NCBI GenBank assembly: GCA_947259165.1
Contig: CAMYKY010000035.1
Coordinates: forward strand, 1 to 49,632
Direction: 5' to 3'
From: an uncultured Acidobacteriota bacterium
GTDB lineage: Bacteria > Acidobacteriota > Vicinamibacteria > Marinacidobacterales > SMYC01
DNA length: 49,632 nt
In this document: positions 1 through 8,433 of the stretch, in pieces
Position numbering within the stretch: the stretch's first letter is position 1
Layout of the letters: each line of letters opens with the position of its first letter
Notes under the pieces: generated by a model
Seen by the model: the letters and a program-made list of their open reading frames with translations, nothing else
Told to the model about the DNA's origin: nothing
The model's database searches: none
Position numbers and translations under genes: made by a program

Positions 1-155
1 TGTATAGACGCGATCGCACTGTCGAAACCTCCCTCGTCGAACAGAAAAGCTCAGTGTCTGGTCGATAGAGATGGGTTAGACGAAATCGGGAGGCGGATCC
101 CTCCCTCTGTAGTCAGATTTTGACAAAAGCGGACATGTCCGAAAACAAAACGTTG

Positions 156-210
156 GAACCGAAGAGAGAGAGAAGAGGCAGCAGAACCGAAGAGAGAGAA
201 CCGAAGAGAG
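156..210. repeat. Short purine-rich direct repeats
   Basis: Three copies of a unit reading GAACCGAAGAGAG start at 156, 184 and 198. The rest of 1-297 holds no gene I can support. The stretch lies just past the 3' end of the kinase gene, and its function is unknown. Confidence 0.5.
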
Positions 211-297
211 GTGCTAGCGGCACCGTCTCGAGAGTAGCGGCTAGCGCGCGGCGGCGTCGCCACGACATCTAACCCAGCGGCCGAGGACGTGACGCCG

Positions 298-2859
298 CTA
301 TCGACGGGCTAGTGCGGACTTCAACCGGTCCACTCTGCTCCGGCTCTTGGGGTTCTCGTCTGGCAGATGCTCGAAGGCAATTTCGTTGGCGGGGTCGCGC
401 TCGAGCACCTTCCGGTACATTCTCTGCGCTCGGGTCGTCATCCCGCTCTCTTTGTAGATCTCAGCCAGGCTCAGGTAGCAATCGACGTCATCGGGATTCA
501 GCTCGAGCGCGTCCATGAACGACTGTTCCGCTTCTTTGATCCAGAGCGGGTTCTTGGTCAGTGCCGTCGCCAGTAGCTTGTGGTAGGCGGGCTCGATCGG
601 ATCCAGACGCACCGCTTCCCGGAGGAACTGGATGGCATCGTGGTAGGCCATACCGTCGAAACTTCTCCGGGCCGCGTCGTAGTGCTCGTGGGCCAGGACC
701 TTGGGATTGATCTCTGGACGGGGTTGCTCCGCTGCCGCCACCGGTGGTGAAGACGTCTGTTTAGGTTTCGCCTTCGGTCGGAGCGCCATACTGTCGTAAG
801 CAGCTCGCTCGGACGCATCCGACAAAACTTCGTAGGCTGCGGAGATCTTCACGAAAAGCTCTTCGAGCAGTCCTTCCATGTCTTTCAGATTCGTGGAGTG
901 GTGCCGGTCGGGATGATAGCGCTTGACCATCGTGTAATAGGCGGCTTTGATCCCGGACGCGGTCGCTTCCGGATCGACTTCGAGAAGCTCGTAGTGGTTG
1001 GTCGAGGCTAGCGAGGCGTGCTTCGTCGCGATACCCTCCAGCGTTGCTTTCTCTGCCGCCGCAGCTCCCGTTTCTTCCTTCGCTTTCGGCTGCGCGGGCT
1101 GGCTGGTCACGGATTGGCTGGTGCGAACGACCACCTCTGGCTCGGGTAGTCTCACTTTCCGTTCGGCTTGACGTTGTGGCCGACTGGTGGCCGACTCGCC
1201 GAGCTCGAGCACGCCCGCGGACATGAGCCCGTAAACGCATTTCAGCGTTTCTTCTTCACCGAGGGGAGAGACGCTGGCAAGCTCGGCGATGGAGCACACT
1301 CCGTCGACCCTGGAGAGAATGAACCCTTCCGACGGGTCGAGACTGATCTTTTGATACAGGAGCAGAGGGTTCTCTGAGTGCAGGAGGACGCCGCTCAGGT
1401 CTCCGAGCTCCTTTCGCACGATATCGACGGAAACCGTTTCGCGAATGCTTCGGAGAATCGTATCTCCGGTCGAGATATCGAGCACGATATCTCGTTCGAC
1501 CGGTCGATCCATCTTCTCGAATCCGTATGTGCCGGAGGTCAGTGAAAACAGCGCGCGGATGATGTGCTCGATTTGTACGAGGACCGATGCCTGCATCTGC
1601 TCATCGGTCATGAATCCGAGCTCGACCAGGGTACGACCGAACCGCTGTCCCGTTTCGCGCATGACCCTGGAAGCGCGCTCGAATGCCGATCTGTCGATAT
1701 CGCCTCGGCTGATCAAGAACTCACCGAGACGATCCTCCTCACGGCTGGAGTTCGCGAACACGATCGATCCTTTTCGAAAGTAGAGGCGCCTACTCACCGA
1801 TTCACTATCGACGTGGAGGATGCCAGTCTTTCTCGTCGTGTAGATCTCACGAATAGCTTGACCGAGCGGCTTCTCCTGCAGGTTGCCCTGGAGGCCCAGG
1901 TCGAACGAAGACGTGGAGCCGCGCTCGCGCCGAGTGATCACCGGCGGGGCGGGTAGCTCGACCGTAACCGACTCTGCCTCCAGCATCGGCACTTGGCGCA
2001 ACATCTCGATGAGCTCGGCTCCGGAGTCGAATCGTGCCGCGGGATCCTTGGCCAGCGCACGCGTCAACACTTTGCCGGCATCGGGATGGAGGTGGACGGC
2101 GTTGCAGTCGATCTGGGGCGTGTCACCTTTGACGACGCGCAGAAGCGTACCGACCACGCTCTCGGCGCGAAACGCCTTTTGCCCCGAGAGACACTCGAAG
2201 GCGATGGAACCGAGGGAGAAGAGATCGGAGCGGCTACCTACCGTGCTGAGCCCTTCAGCTTGTTCGGGAGACATGTAGTTGGGAGTCCCGAGAATCGCTC
2301 CCACCGCGGTGAGATTGCCGGAGGCCTCGGACTTGGCGATACCGAAGTCCATCACCTTCACCCCACCATCAGCGCGCACCATGATGTTGCCCGGCTTGAC
2401 GTCCCGATGAATGATCTTCTGTCCGTGGGCGAAATCGAGTGCTTCCGCCGTCTGAGACAGGATCTCGATCGTTTCGACCAGGGAAAGCCGACCTGTCTTG
2501 TTGATCGTCTCCCTGAGCGTTTCGCCGCTCACATATTCCATGACGATGAAGATCGCATCGGGGCAATCCACGACGTCGTGGATCGTGACAATCTTCGGAT
2601 GATTGAGCGCGGCCGCGAGCTGAGCCTCACGAATCGACCGCTTCCGTACCTCGTCTCGTTGCTCGCCGTCGAAGACGTCGATACGGATTCGTTTGATGGC
2701 GACGTCCCGGTCGAGCATCGTGTCCTTGGCTCGGTAGACCTCGCCGAAAGCACCCGCGCCGAGCTTGGAGATCACCTCGTAGCGGTTGCCCAGCTGGTCC
2801 ACGAAGGCCTGCGTAAGGCGGGTGGGGTCGCTCGTCGTGGTCGTTTCGGCAGACTTCAT
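298..2859 (-). CDS. Ser/Thr protein kinase with DUF4388, DnaJ and TPR domains
   Basis: This 853-residue protein is a cytoplasmic signalling fusion. An N-terminal Hanks-type kinase domain (about 27-290) has a GAGAFGEV glycine loop, Lys56 in AIKRI, the catalytic HRDVKPGN loop with Asp153, and DFG at 171-173, so it looks active. A DUF4388 (PATAN-type) region follows at about 320-570, an output or adaptor module common in myxobacterial and acidobacterial regulators. A J-domain with the HPD motif (His649) lies at about 620-690, and TPR repeats fill roughly 720-840. There is no membrane segment, unlike PknB-type kinases. The J-domain suggests coupling of phosphorylation to Hsp70, which is inference. 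The start is the ATG just before MKSAETT, with the kinase domain beginning 26 residues later. It stands alone on the minus strand. Confidence 0.93.
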   Translation of the reverse strand: MKSAETTTTSDPTRLTQAFVDQLGNRYEVISKLGAGAFGEVYRAKDTMLDRDVAIKRIRIDVFDGEQRDEVRKRSIREAQLAAALNHPKIVTIHDVVDCPDAIFIVMEYVSGETLRETINKTGRLSLVETIEILSQTAEALDFAHGQKIIHRDVKPGNIMVRADGGVKVMDFGIAKSEASGNLTAVGAILGTPNYMSPEQAEGLSTVGSRSDLFSLGSIAFECLSGQKAFRAESVVGTLLRVVKGDTPQIDCNAVHLHPDAGKVLTRALAKDPAARFDSGAELIEMLRQVPMLEAESVTVELPAPPVITRRERGSTSSFDLGLQGNLQEKPLGQAIREIYTTRKTGILHVDSESVSRRLYFRKGSIVFANSSREEDRLGEFLISRGDIDRSAFERASRVMRETGQRFGRTLVELGFMTDEQMQASVLVQIEHIIRALFSLTSGTYGFEKMDRPVERDIVLDISTGDTILRSIRETVSVDIVRKELGDLSGVLLHSENPLLLYQKISLDPSEGFILSRVDGVCSIAELASVSPLGEEETLKCVYGLMSAGVLELGESATSRPQRQAERKVRLPEPEVVVRTSQSVTSQPAQPKAKEETGAAAAEKATLEGIATKHASLASTNHYELLEVDPEATASGIKAAYYTMVKRYHPDRHHSTNLKDMEGLLEELFVKISAAYEVLSDASERAAYDSMALRPKAKPKQTSSPPVAAAEQPRPEINPKVLAHEHYDAARRSFDGMAYHDAIQFLREAVRLDPIEPAYHKLLATALTKNPLWIKEAEQSFMDALELNPDDVDCYLSLAEIYKESGMTTRAQRMYRKVLERDPANEIAFEHLPDENPKSRSRVDRLKSALARR

Positions 2860-3187
2860 CAGTGCAGAGATCCCTCAGATCATCAAGCGGGACAAAATAA
2901 TGCAATTTCCGAGCCATATGTCAGCCTGAGTTTCTTCCGCTAAAATCGGTGTTATCTGGGCGTGCTGGCAGTCTCGCTGAGGGCAAAACCCCACGGTCGG
3001 GACCCCAAAAGCGTTGCATGGATAGAAGGCGGTCGGCCTCAATCTCAGCCTGAACCTACGATAACGACGTGCCACGGAAGGACCTCAAGTGACCCAAGTC
3101 GCTCGGTTCGAGATAGACAGATGGGTCGGCGCCGTCCGATCTGAGCCCAAATCCCGGCAGGGAGGTCCCCGGGTCCCCGGGGGGCGG
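2860..3187. other. Intergenic region, divergent
   Basis: The 5' flanks of the divergently transcribed kinase and small helical protein. It includes a G/C-rich run near 3160-3185 that could fold. I see no gene here. Confidence 0.4.
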
Positions 3188-3217
3188 TTGACGCCGACCA
3201 CCCGTTCGGTGTATTTA
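3188..3217 (+). promoter_or_regulatory. Sigma70-like promoter, possibly giving a leaderless mRNA
   Basis: A TTGACG -35 box (3188-3193) and a TATTTA -10 box (3212-3217) are separated by 18 bp. The ATG at 3225 lies only 7 bases past the -10 box, so transcription would begin at or next to the start codon. No Shine-Dalgarno sequence would then be available. Confidence 0.45.
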
Positions 3218-3224
3218 AAGGGCC

Positions 3225-3560
3225 ATGTCGTACGAGCCGGAGACGCCTTTTGACAGCATCGAGGGTGCGCACGAGTACGTCAGCCTGATGCTCGAGGCGG
3301 TGGAGGAGGCGGAACAGGAAATCGCGGCCGAGCTCGCGGAGCTGGGTCCCGGAACGCGGCGCGCCGATGCGCTCCGGACGGTGGCCTACAAGCTGGCTCG
3401 CCTCGCGGATCACTCGAGGTCGAGCCGGCGTCTTCTCAACGATCTCCGGACCCTACGGCGCCTTCTGCTGGCTGAGCGCCGGCCAAAGCCGTCCGCGACG
3501 TCGTCGGGAGAGCCGAGACCCGAGCGACCCGAGGCTGCTCTACCCCGCTCCCCAAGTTGA
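3225..3560 (+). CDS. Small helical hypothetical protein
   Basis: A 111-residue protein of unknown function. The first 80 residues are rich in Glu, Ala, Leu and Arg and predict long amphipathic helices, with an acidic half (EAVEEAEQEIAAELAEL) followed by an Arg-rich half. The last 30 residues are Pro/Arg/Ser-rich and probably disordered. It has no signal peptide or membrane segment. A promoter sits directly upstream with almost no leader. I do not recognise the family. Codon use and the promoter support a real gene, but it could be a lineage-specific orphan. Confidence 0.6.
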   Translation: MSYEPETPFDSIEGAHEYVSLMLEAVEEAEQEIAAELAELGPGTRRADALRTVAYKLARLADHSRSSRRLLNDLRTLRRLLLAERRPKPSATSSGEPRPERPEAALPRSPS

Positions 3561-3604
3561 CCGCCGTGCCCGCACCCAGGCGTCACCGCTCGGGCTGAAG
3601 GTGC

Positions 3605-3742
3605 TTACCGCGGCTTCTGGTCACTAGGACTAGTCGTGTTGGTGATGATTCCTGGCGACTTCCGCTTGCTACGACCAGGCGCCGCGACCGCGATCGTATC
3701 CTTGTGAACATCCAGTCCGACGCATTTGCTGAGCTCTTCCAT
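3605..3742 (-). pseudogene. IS110-family transposase, N-terminal remnant
   Basis: Translating the minus strand from the ATG at 3742 gives 45 residues before a stop. They open with MEELSKCVGLDVHKDTIAVA, which is the hallmark start of IS110/IS1111-type DEDD transposases (an Asp in GLDVHKDTI). A blurred version of the usual GR-x-G-x-I-x-NT stretch follows. Intact family members have 300-400 residues, so only the first tenth survives. No terminal repeats are visible, as is usual for IS110. Confidence 0.75.
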
Positions 3743-4268
3743 GGCTGCCCTCTAGCTTGTGGCTCTGGGCCTTGTTCTTCGAGCCGAACGCTTGATCTGT
3801 GCTCTCGAGGTTCGGCAGGCTTAATACGTAATGTCTATCCTTCTCGGCTACCTCACTCCCCGTTCTCCCGTCTCCGTTCTCGTCACCATCGGGATCATTC
3901 AGCTTGTTCTTTGCTGCAACCCAGGATTGAACCATCTATGACCAGCGAGCTAGCAACTGCGGCAACGCACTTGGTTCTCGTCGGAGCCTGCGCTGCGTCA
4001 TGAGACGCAGTGCAATCTAGCACAATCACTTGCGTAGTAGTCCTCAGAGGGCAGCCTCACGTCTTGCTTAGACCGGCGTTTGATGCACTGCCGCGTTGGC
4101 TCGGCTTTTGCATAGACGTTAGTAGCGGAGAGGAACGAGCAGAACATGCTGCGATCCAAACGACTCTCCGATGATCCCAAACACCTATTGGAGTCTTGCG
4201 TTCTCCTTTGCTCGTCCCGATCCAAAACGTACCACGAGACCGGCGAGTTTTGCCGGGGGAGATAAGCC
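3743..4268. other. Degenerate intergenic region
   Basis: Lower-GC sequence between the IS110 stub and the lipoprotein gene, with no convincing reading frame. On the minus strand near 3790-3935 there is a faint resemblance to the N-terminal part of phage-type integrases (a VLSLPNLE-like stretch), too weak to call. It is probably decayed mobile DNA. Confidence 0.35.
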
Positions 4269-4760
4269 ATGCGCAAAGGAATCTTGTCCACCCTACTACT
4301 CATGCTTGTCATCGGTTGGAGCGGGTGCAGTAGCAGCGATGGCGGCAGTACTACGGCACCGACACCAACGCCGGTGCCACCCGTGCAGACACTACCGGCG
4401 AGCGCCGATGTCGATGTCGAGATCCTTGGCGCCGGCGCCGGGACGAGCGGCCAAGGCAACGCCGTCGCCTTCTTGTTCGAGATTACCGAGCGCGGGGGCC
4501 TCGGCTGTAATATCAATTTCATCCGTGTCGATGTTTTTCGCGCGACGGGCGAATTTGAAGAGCGCCAGGAGATCGGGGCCGGCGAGATCATCCGTCAGAC
4601 GGGAACCCATCGGTTGGAGGCGAACGAAACGCGGGAGCTGACGGTCCTTATCGGGTTCCGGGCGACCGTGAAGAGCGGCCGCACACTGACCGTCACGATC
4701 GGGATGACGGACGACCGGTCCAATGATCAGGACTGGTCCGAAACCCTCATCTTCAATTGA
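4269..4760 (+). CDS. Putative lipoprotein
   Basis: A 163-residue exported protein. The first 20 residues form a type II signal peptide (MRKG, a hydrophobic core, then a lipobox ending WSGC), so Cys20 should be lipidated. A Ser/Gly/Thr/Pro linker at about 21-45 leads to a compact beta-rich domain (about 48-160) with alternating polar and hydrophobic strands, resembling an immunoglobulin-like fold. It should sit at the cell envelope. A purine-rich ribosome site (GGGGGAG) precedes the ATG. The family is not recognised and the function is unknown. Confidence 0.75.
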   Translation: MRKGILSTLLLMLVIGWSGCSSSDGGSTTAPTPTPVPPVQTLPASADVDVEILGAGAGTSGQGNAVAFLFEITERGGLGCNINFIRVDVFRATGEFEERQEIGAGEIIRQTGTHRLEANETRELTVLIGFRATVKSGRTLTVTIGMTDDRSNDQDWSETLIFN

Positions 4761-5221
4761 GACGGGACGCGGGAGCGGGCCGCACGCCCGTTCCCGCCAG
4801 ACGCGCTGCCTGCGCTGGCCGAGAGATAGATAGCGCGATTACTAACCCGAGGAATAATCCGCGGGAGGGCAAGATTGAAGTGAGGTCCCTGCGCGGGCCA
4901 CTGGCCGCGTACCAGAAGCACGTTACCGGCGTGCTCGAAATGTTGCGGGACCCGCTCGACAAGCTCAGCCCGTCGAGCCGAGACAAAGCCCGCCGGCACA
5001 TCAACGTAGAGGTGTATCCCTCCGGCGTTGAGTACACGGTGAGAATTGTATCGGTTGAGGGGAGGCGACGTGAAAATCTCGCAAGCGCATCAGCGCGTGA
5101 ACTCGCTCCCAGGCGTCGAGAGCAGCTGGAGGGTCGCGGATCGAGTTTGTGGAAGGCACAGCGATCGCGGCCCTCGTCACGTGCGCGGCGACCGCCGACT
5201 GGCGAACTTGCCAATGCCTGA
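4757..5221 (+). CDS. Doubtful small ORF or frameshifted gene remnant
   Basis: The frame overlaps the lipoprotein stop by four bases. Only its middle (about residues 40-105, with KIEVRSLRGPLAAYQKHV and HINVEVYPSGVEYTVRI) looks like real protein. The first 35 and last 50 residues look like translated non-coding sequence. A GTG at 4880 could be a better start. Another frame near 5125-5190 reads IEFVEGTAIAALV, which suggests a frameshift in a once longer gene. No function can be given. Confidence 0.25.
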   Translation: MRRDAGAGRTPVPARRAACAGREIDSAITNPRNNPREGKIEVRSLRGPLAAYQKHVTGVLEMLRDPLDKLSPSSRDKARRHINVEVYPSGVEYTVRIVSVEGRRRENLASASARELAPRRREQLEGRGSSLWKAQRSRPSSRARRPPTGELANA

Positions 5222-5230
5222 CAGCTCGTT

Positions 5231-6793
5231 TCATCGCTCGGGCCTGCGAAACAGCACGACTTTACCGACCTTGAGCCGTCTGCCGTCGGGTTCGCCTTCC
5301 CGCACGGTGCGGAACTTGTGGTAGGTCGGATCCGGCCGATTGCCCCACTGAATGTCCGGCGCGTCGAGCACGATCCTCCGATAGTCCGAGCCGACGCGCA
5401 TCAAGTAGTCGTGGGTATGCTCGTCCGCCCAGCCCTGCCGCGGAATAATCCAATCCGGCCGCCGTGGCCAGGTTGTGCGAGAACTCCACGACTCCACGCG
5501 CATTCCAGTGTAGAACATGATGGGTAGGCTCCCGTGGGGCGTGACGACCACATCGTCCTTGGTCCCGTGCTGCCGCAGGTACTCGACGATCGCCTCGTTG
5601 GGCCCGTCGTAGTCGTGCGTCAACTCGTACAGGTAGTTCATTAGGTCGAACCGGATCCCGAACGGAGGAAGCGCGGCCGACGGGAGATTCGTGAGCACGA
5701 GCAGCCCGAGCGCCACGAAGCCGAGAACCCTTTGCCGCTTCCATACCTCCCACACGACCACGGCGAGCAGCATAGCGAACACCGGCAGCAGCCCGACCAG
5801 GTACCGAAAGTACATCCACGGAAGCACCATCAGGACGACAAACGTGCCCAGAACCAGCAGTACCAGCAGCGCGACACTCTGCCGGGGCACGTCGCGTGGA
5901 TCGTTTGCCCGCCGCGCGAGGATCCACAGCACCACGGGAGCCAGGAGCAGCGGGAACACATAGCCATTGGTGTACACCACGAGCGCCTCGAGGGCCGGGG
6001 CCACTCGTTCATGGAATGGCGAGAGGTACGGCTCGACGTGGGTCGCCCTCGTCGAGGTCCCGGTCAGCAGCAGCCAGGGGACGTCAAGCGTGAGCGTGAC
6101 GCCGGCGGCGATGGCCAGTGCACGGGTTGCCGGGCGCTCCCTGCGAGCCAGCACGCAGTACATGAGGTGCACGAGGATGCCTGCACCGGTGGCGACAAAG
6201 ACGAGGTAATTGATGTGAAACAGAAAGAGCGAGGCGAGGACGATCTGGACCGTTGCCGTTTTCTCCTTCTTCTGCAGTTTCAGGTAAGCGTAGAGAACCC
6301 AGAGAGTCGCGGCGATGGCCGGCGCATACCAGCGCGCCTGTCGCGCGTGAATCAGAAACGGGACCGACGTTAGGAAGACTACGGTGGCGATCCGCGCGAC
6401 AGTCTCGTTGTCGGTCAGTCGTCGCGCCAGGAAGTACAGCAACACGACACACGCCAGCCCGATCAGGGCGGAGGGCAGCCGGGCGGCGGTCGCCGATTCG
6501 CCGAATACGGCGAACGACGCCGCGACGAAGTAGAACTGGAGCCACGGATGCCAGGTCCACATGTGGTTCTCGTCGGAGTCCCGGCCCCAGCCGGCGGTCT
6601 GCGTGACCAGGTTCTTGCCGTCCCACGCGGTCGGGTAGCCGTGGGTCAGCACGTTCCGGGCCAGCAGCGCGGTCTCCGCCTCGTCCTGCCAGAGGTAGAC
6701 ATTACCCAGGTTGGCGAACAGCAGGAACGCTGCGACCAGGAGGACGAGCCCCAGAAAAGGCTTGCTGGCCGGAGATTCAAGCATCGTCTTCAC
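5231..6793 (-). CDS. GT39-like membrane glycosyltransferase
   Basis: A 520-residue polytopic inner-membrane protein of the dolichyl-phosphate-mannose mannosyltransferase/ArnT (PMT_2) class, which moves a sugar from a lipid-phosphate carrier to an acceptor on the outer face of the membrane. The first membrane helix (about 13-30) is followed by the family's acidic loop motif with WQDEAETALLARN (Asp/Glu catalytic region). Many Leu/Val-rich helices run to about residue 370, then a soluble C-terminal domain. It lies 6 bases downstream of the WbsX-like gene on the same strand, forming a two-gene unit within the glycan locus. The acceptor cannot be told from sequence. Confidence 0.88.
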   Translation of the reverse strand: MKTMLESPASKPFLGLVLLVAAFLLFANLGNVYLWQDEAETALLARNVLTHGYPTAWDGKNLVTQTAGWGRDSDENHMWTWHPWLQFYFVAASFAVFGESATAARLPSALIGLACVVLLYFLARRLTDNETVARIATVVFLTSVPFLIHARQARWYAPAIAATLWVLYAYLKLQKKEKTATVQIVLASLFLFHINYLVFVATGAGILVHLMYCVLARRERPATRALAIAAGVTLTLDVPWLLLTGTSTRATHVEPYLSPFHERVAPALEALVVYTNGYVFPLLLAPVVLWILARRANDPRDVPRQSVALLVLLVLGTFVVLMVLPWMYFRYLVGLLPVFAMLLAVVVWEVWKRQRVLGFVALGLLVLTNLPSAALPPFGIRFDLMNYLYELTHDYDGPNEAIVEYLRQHGTKDDVVVTPHGSLPIMFYTGMRVESWSSRTTWPRRPDWIIPRQGWADEHTHDYLMRVGSDYRRIVLDAPDIQWGNRPDPTYHKFRTVREGEPDGRRLKVGKVVLFRRPER

Positions 6794-6799
6794 CGTTTG

Positions 6800-7921
6800 T
6801 TAGGACTCGCGCGGGTCGAGACCAGAAGAGTCCACGACCGTGGCGGCTCCCGTAGTATCGATAAGCGCTCGTCGGGTCGCCTCTAGATAAGCCTTGCCTT
6901 GCTGGGTATCGGGCTCAAGATGGCATCCTTCCGCCCACTCGTTCCAGGCATTAATAAAAATGATCTGGTGGTCGGCGGGACGGCGTTTCGCTCGCTCGAT
7001 CGCGACCCGCAACCAAGCCTCGTATGCTCTCGACGTGGAACCATGAACAACGACTGCCCGGTCTCCCGTCCGCGGCGAGTTGTCCCAGCTAGGGAACACG
7101 GTGTCATACCGCGTGTAGGCCACTGGCTCAGGATTGGCGAGAATCGGCCACGCGCTATCGTAGTCGTATACTTGGAGGTGATCCTTGCCGTGGACGACCA
7201 TCCTCGGCAATGTCTTCAGCACAGAGAATTGCGGTTGAAAGAGGACCTTGGCATCGAACCCCACTTGAGTCGCATCCCATCCGGCGTCCCAGCCTGTCTC
7301 CACCGCAACCAAGTAGACCCCTTTGAGACCAGCGTCCGCGACCATTTGTCTCCACAGTTGAGTCGTCCGAGACGGGTCGGGAAGGACTCTGGCTTGGTAG
7401 ATCAGGAAGAGCGGCTTGTCATCGACCGTGATCGCCCGGGAATCCTGAAGGGCCGGTAGCAGCGAGACCATGTGCGCCTCGTCGTCCTCCGCACTATATC
7501 GTTGGGCCTGCAGAACGTCCTGCTCGCTTCCGTCCCATCGTCGGGACCACGGTTCGTTCGCCCAGCAGAGACAAAACGGCAAGTCAGGCTCGCCCGAGGT
7601 GAGCACCTCGTTGAAGGGCCGCTCGAGGAGCTGCTTCCCCTCGAACCAGTAGTGGTAATAGCAGAACCCGTGAATCCCATGCGCTCTCGCCAGCTCGGCC
7701 TGTGCGGCCCGCGACTCTGGCAGTCGGAGGTCGTAATAACCCAGATCCGCCGGGCGCGAAGGCTGAAGATGCCCGGAAAACAGCGGTTGGGCCTTGACCA
7801 CATTCGTCCATTCCGTGAAGCCCTTTCCCCACCAGGCGTCATTCTCTGGAATTGGATGAAACTGCGGGAGATAAAACGCGATCAGCCGAACTAAGCTCAC
7901 TTCTAGTGGAGATTCGACCAT
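6800..7921 (-). CDS. WbsX-like / GH99-like glycan-processing protein
   Basis: A 373-residue protein of the WbsX family found in O-antigen and capsule loci. The hallmark opening RLIAFYLPQFHPIPEN appears at about residue 12, followed by WWGKGFTEWTNV, the GFCYYHYWFEGK segment, CLCWANEPWSRRWDG, and a late INAWNEWAEGCHLEPD motif. The fold is a GH99-like (beta/alpha) barrel. Whether members are hydrolases or transferases is mostly unsettled. It heads a two-gene minus-strand unit with the GT39-like enzyme and is divergent from the ABC exporter. The conserved part begins within 12 residues of the ATG, so the start may be slightly upstream of the true one. Confidence 0.88.
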   Translation of the reverse strand: MVESPLEVSLVRLIAFYLPQFHPIPENDAWWGKGFTEWTNVVKAQPLFSGHLQPSRPADLGYYDLRLPESRAAQAELARAHGIHGFCYYHYWFEGKQLLERPFNEVLTSGEPDLPFCLCWANEPWSRRWDGSEQDVLQAQRYSAEDDEAHMVSLLPALQDSRAITVDDKPLFLIYQARVLPDPSRTTQLWRQMVADAGLKGVYLVAVETGWDAGWDATQVGFDAKVLFQPQFSVLKTLPRMVVHGKDHLQVYDYDSAWPILANPEPVAYTRYDTVFPSWDNSPRTGDRAVVVHGSTSRAYEAWLRVAIERAKRRPADHQIIFINAWNEWAEGCHLEPDTQQGKAYLEATRRALIDTTGAATVVDSSGLDPRES

Positions 7922-8376
7922 GCCAGCTCGACACCCAGAATCGCTTCGTCCTCACTTCGTCATGCTGTGGCCCTAACTCCGGCCACTTACAGGAGCGAGC
8001 ACTGCTCTTGCAGTATCATCATAGTTCACCGCCGAATCAGCCCAAACCGGAATCCCTGCACATTTGTGGAGCGTCAACCTCGGTATGCACTTACGCGGAC
8101 GAGCGCAACCAACTCGGAGCCTAGGACTTGTCCGAGCCTTGGGCTTGCCACGCTGTCATCTCACGTGTGGGAGGATCTCCGGAAGAGGCGAGATCTTCGT
8201 GTCATTCCTTGATTTCACGGGCGGACAGGTTTTGACTCGGCACAGCCAAAGGCGCTGACAGCGTCTGGGACCGCCCCCTCCTGAAGCGCATGGACAGAGA
8301 CTAACCGAGCTTGATGAAGCTCGATAGAGAGGGCCGGTTTCTTGCTACAATCCACCCCCCACTTCAGAGGACCCGG
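7922..8376. other. Divergent intergenic region of the glycan locus
   Basis: About 450 bases between the divergent WbsX-like gene and the ABC exporter. It must hold promoters for both directions, but I could not identify clear boxes. The last nine bases belong to the 33-bp tandem repeat. Confidence 0.35.
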
Positions 8377-8433
8377 ATGACGTTTAGCAACGAGGGCTCG
8401 AGGACCCGGATGACGTTCAGCAACGAGGGCTCG
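8368..8433 (+). repeat. 33-bp tandem duplication at the permease start
   Basis: Two adjacent 33-bp copies (8368-8400 and 8401-8433) differ at one base (TTT versus TTC). Each carries an AGAGG-like or GAGG ribosome site, an ATG and the codons for MTFSNEGS. The gene therefore has two equivalent start contexts in the same frame. Confidence 0.85.

Noticed and set aside
3669..3935. 88-codon minus-strand frame with a faint integrase-like stretch
   Set aside because: The similarity (VLSLPNLE) is too short and the frame runs against the better-supported IS110 remnant.
5262..5927. Second minus-strand frame under the GT39-like gene
   Set aside because: Shadow frame of a membrane protein gene, Arg/Ala-rich and without features.
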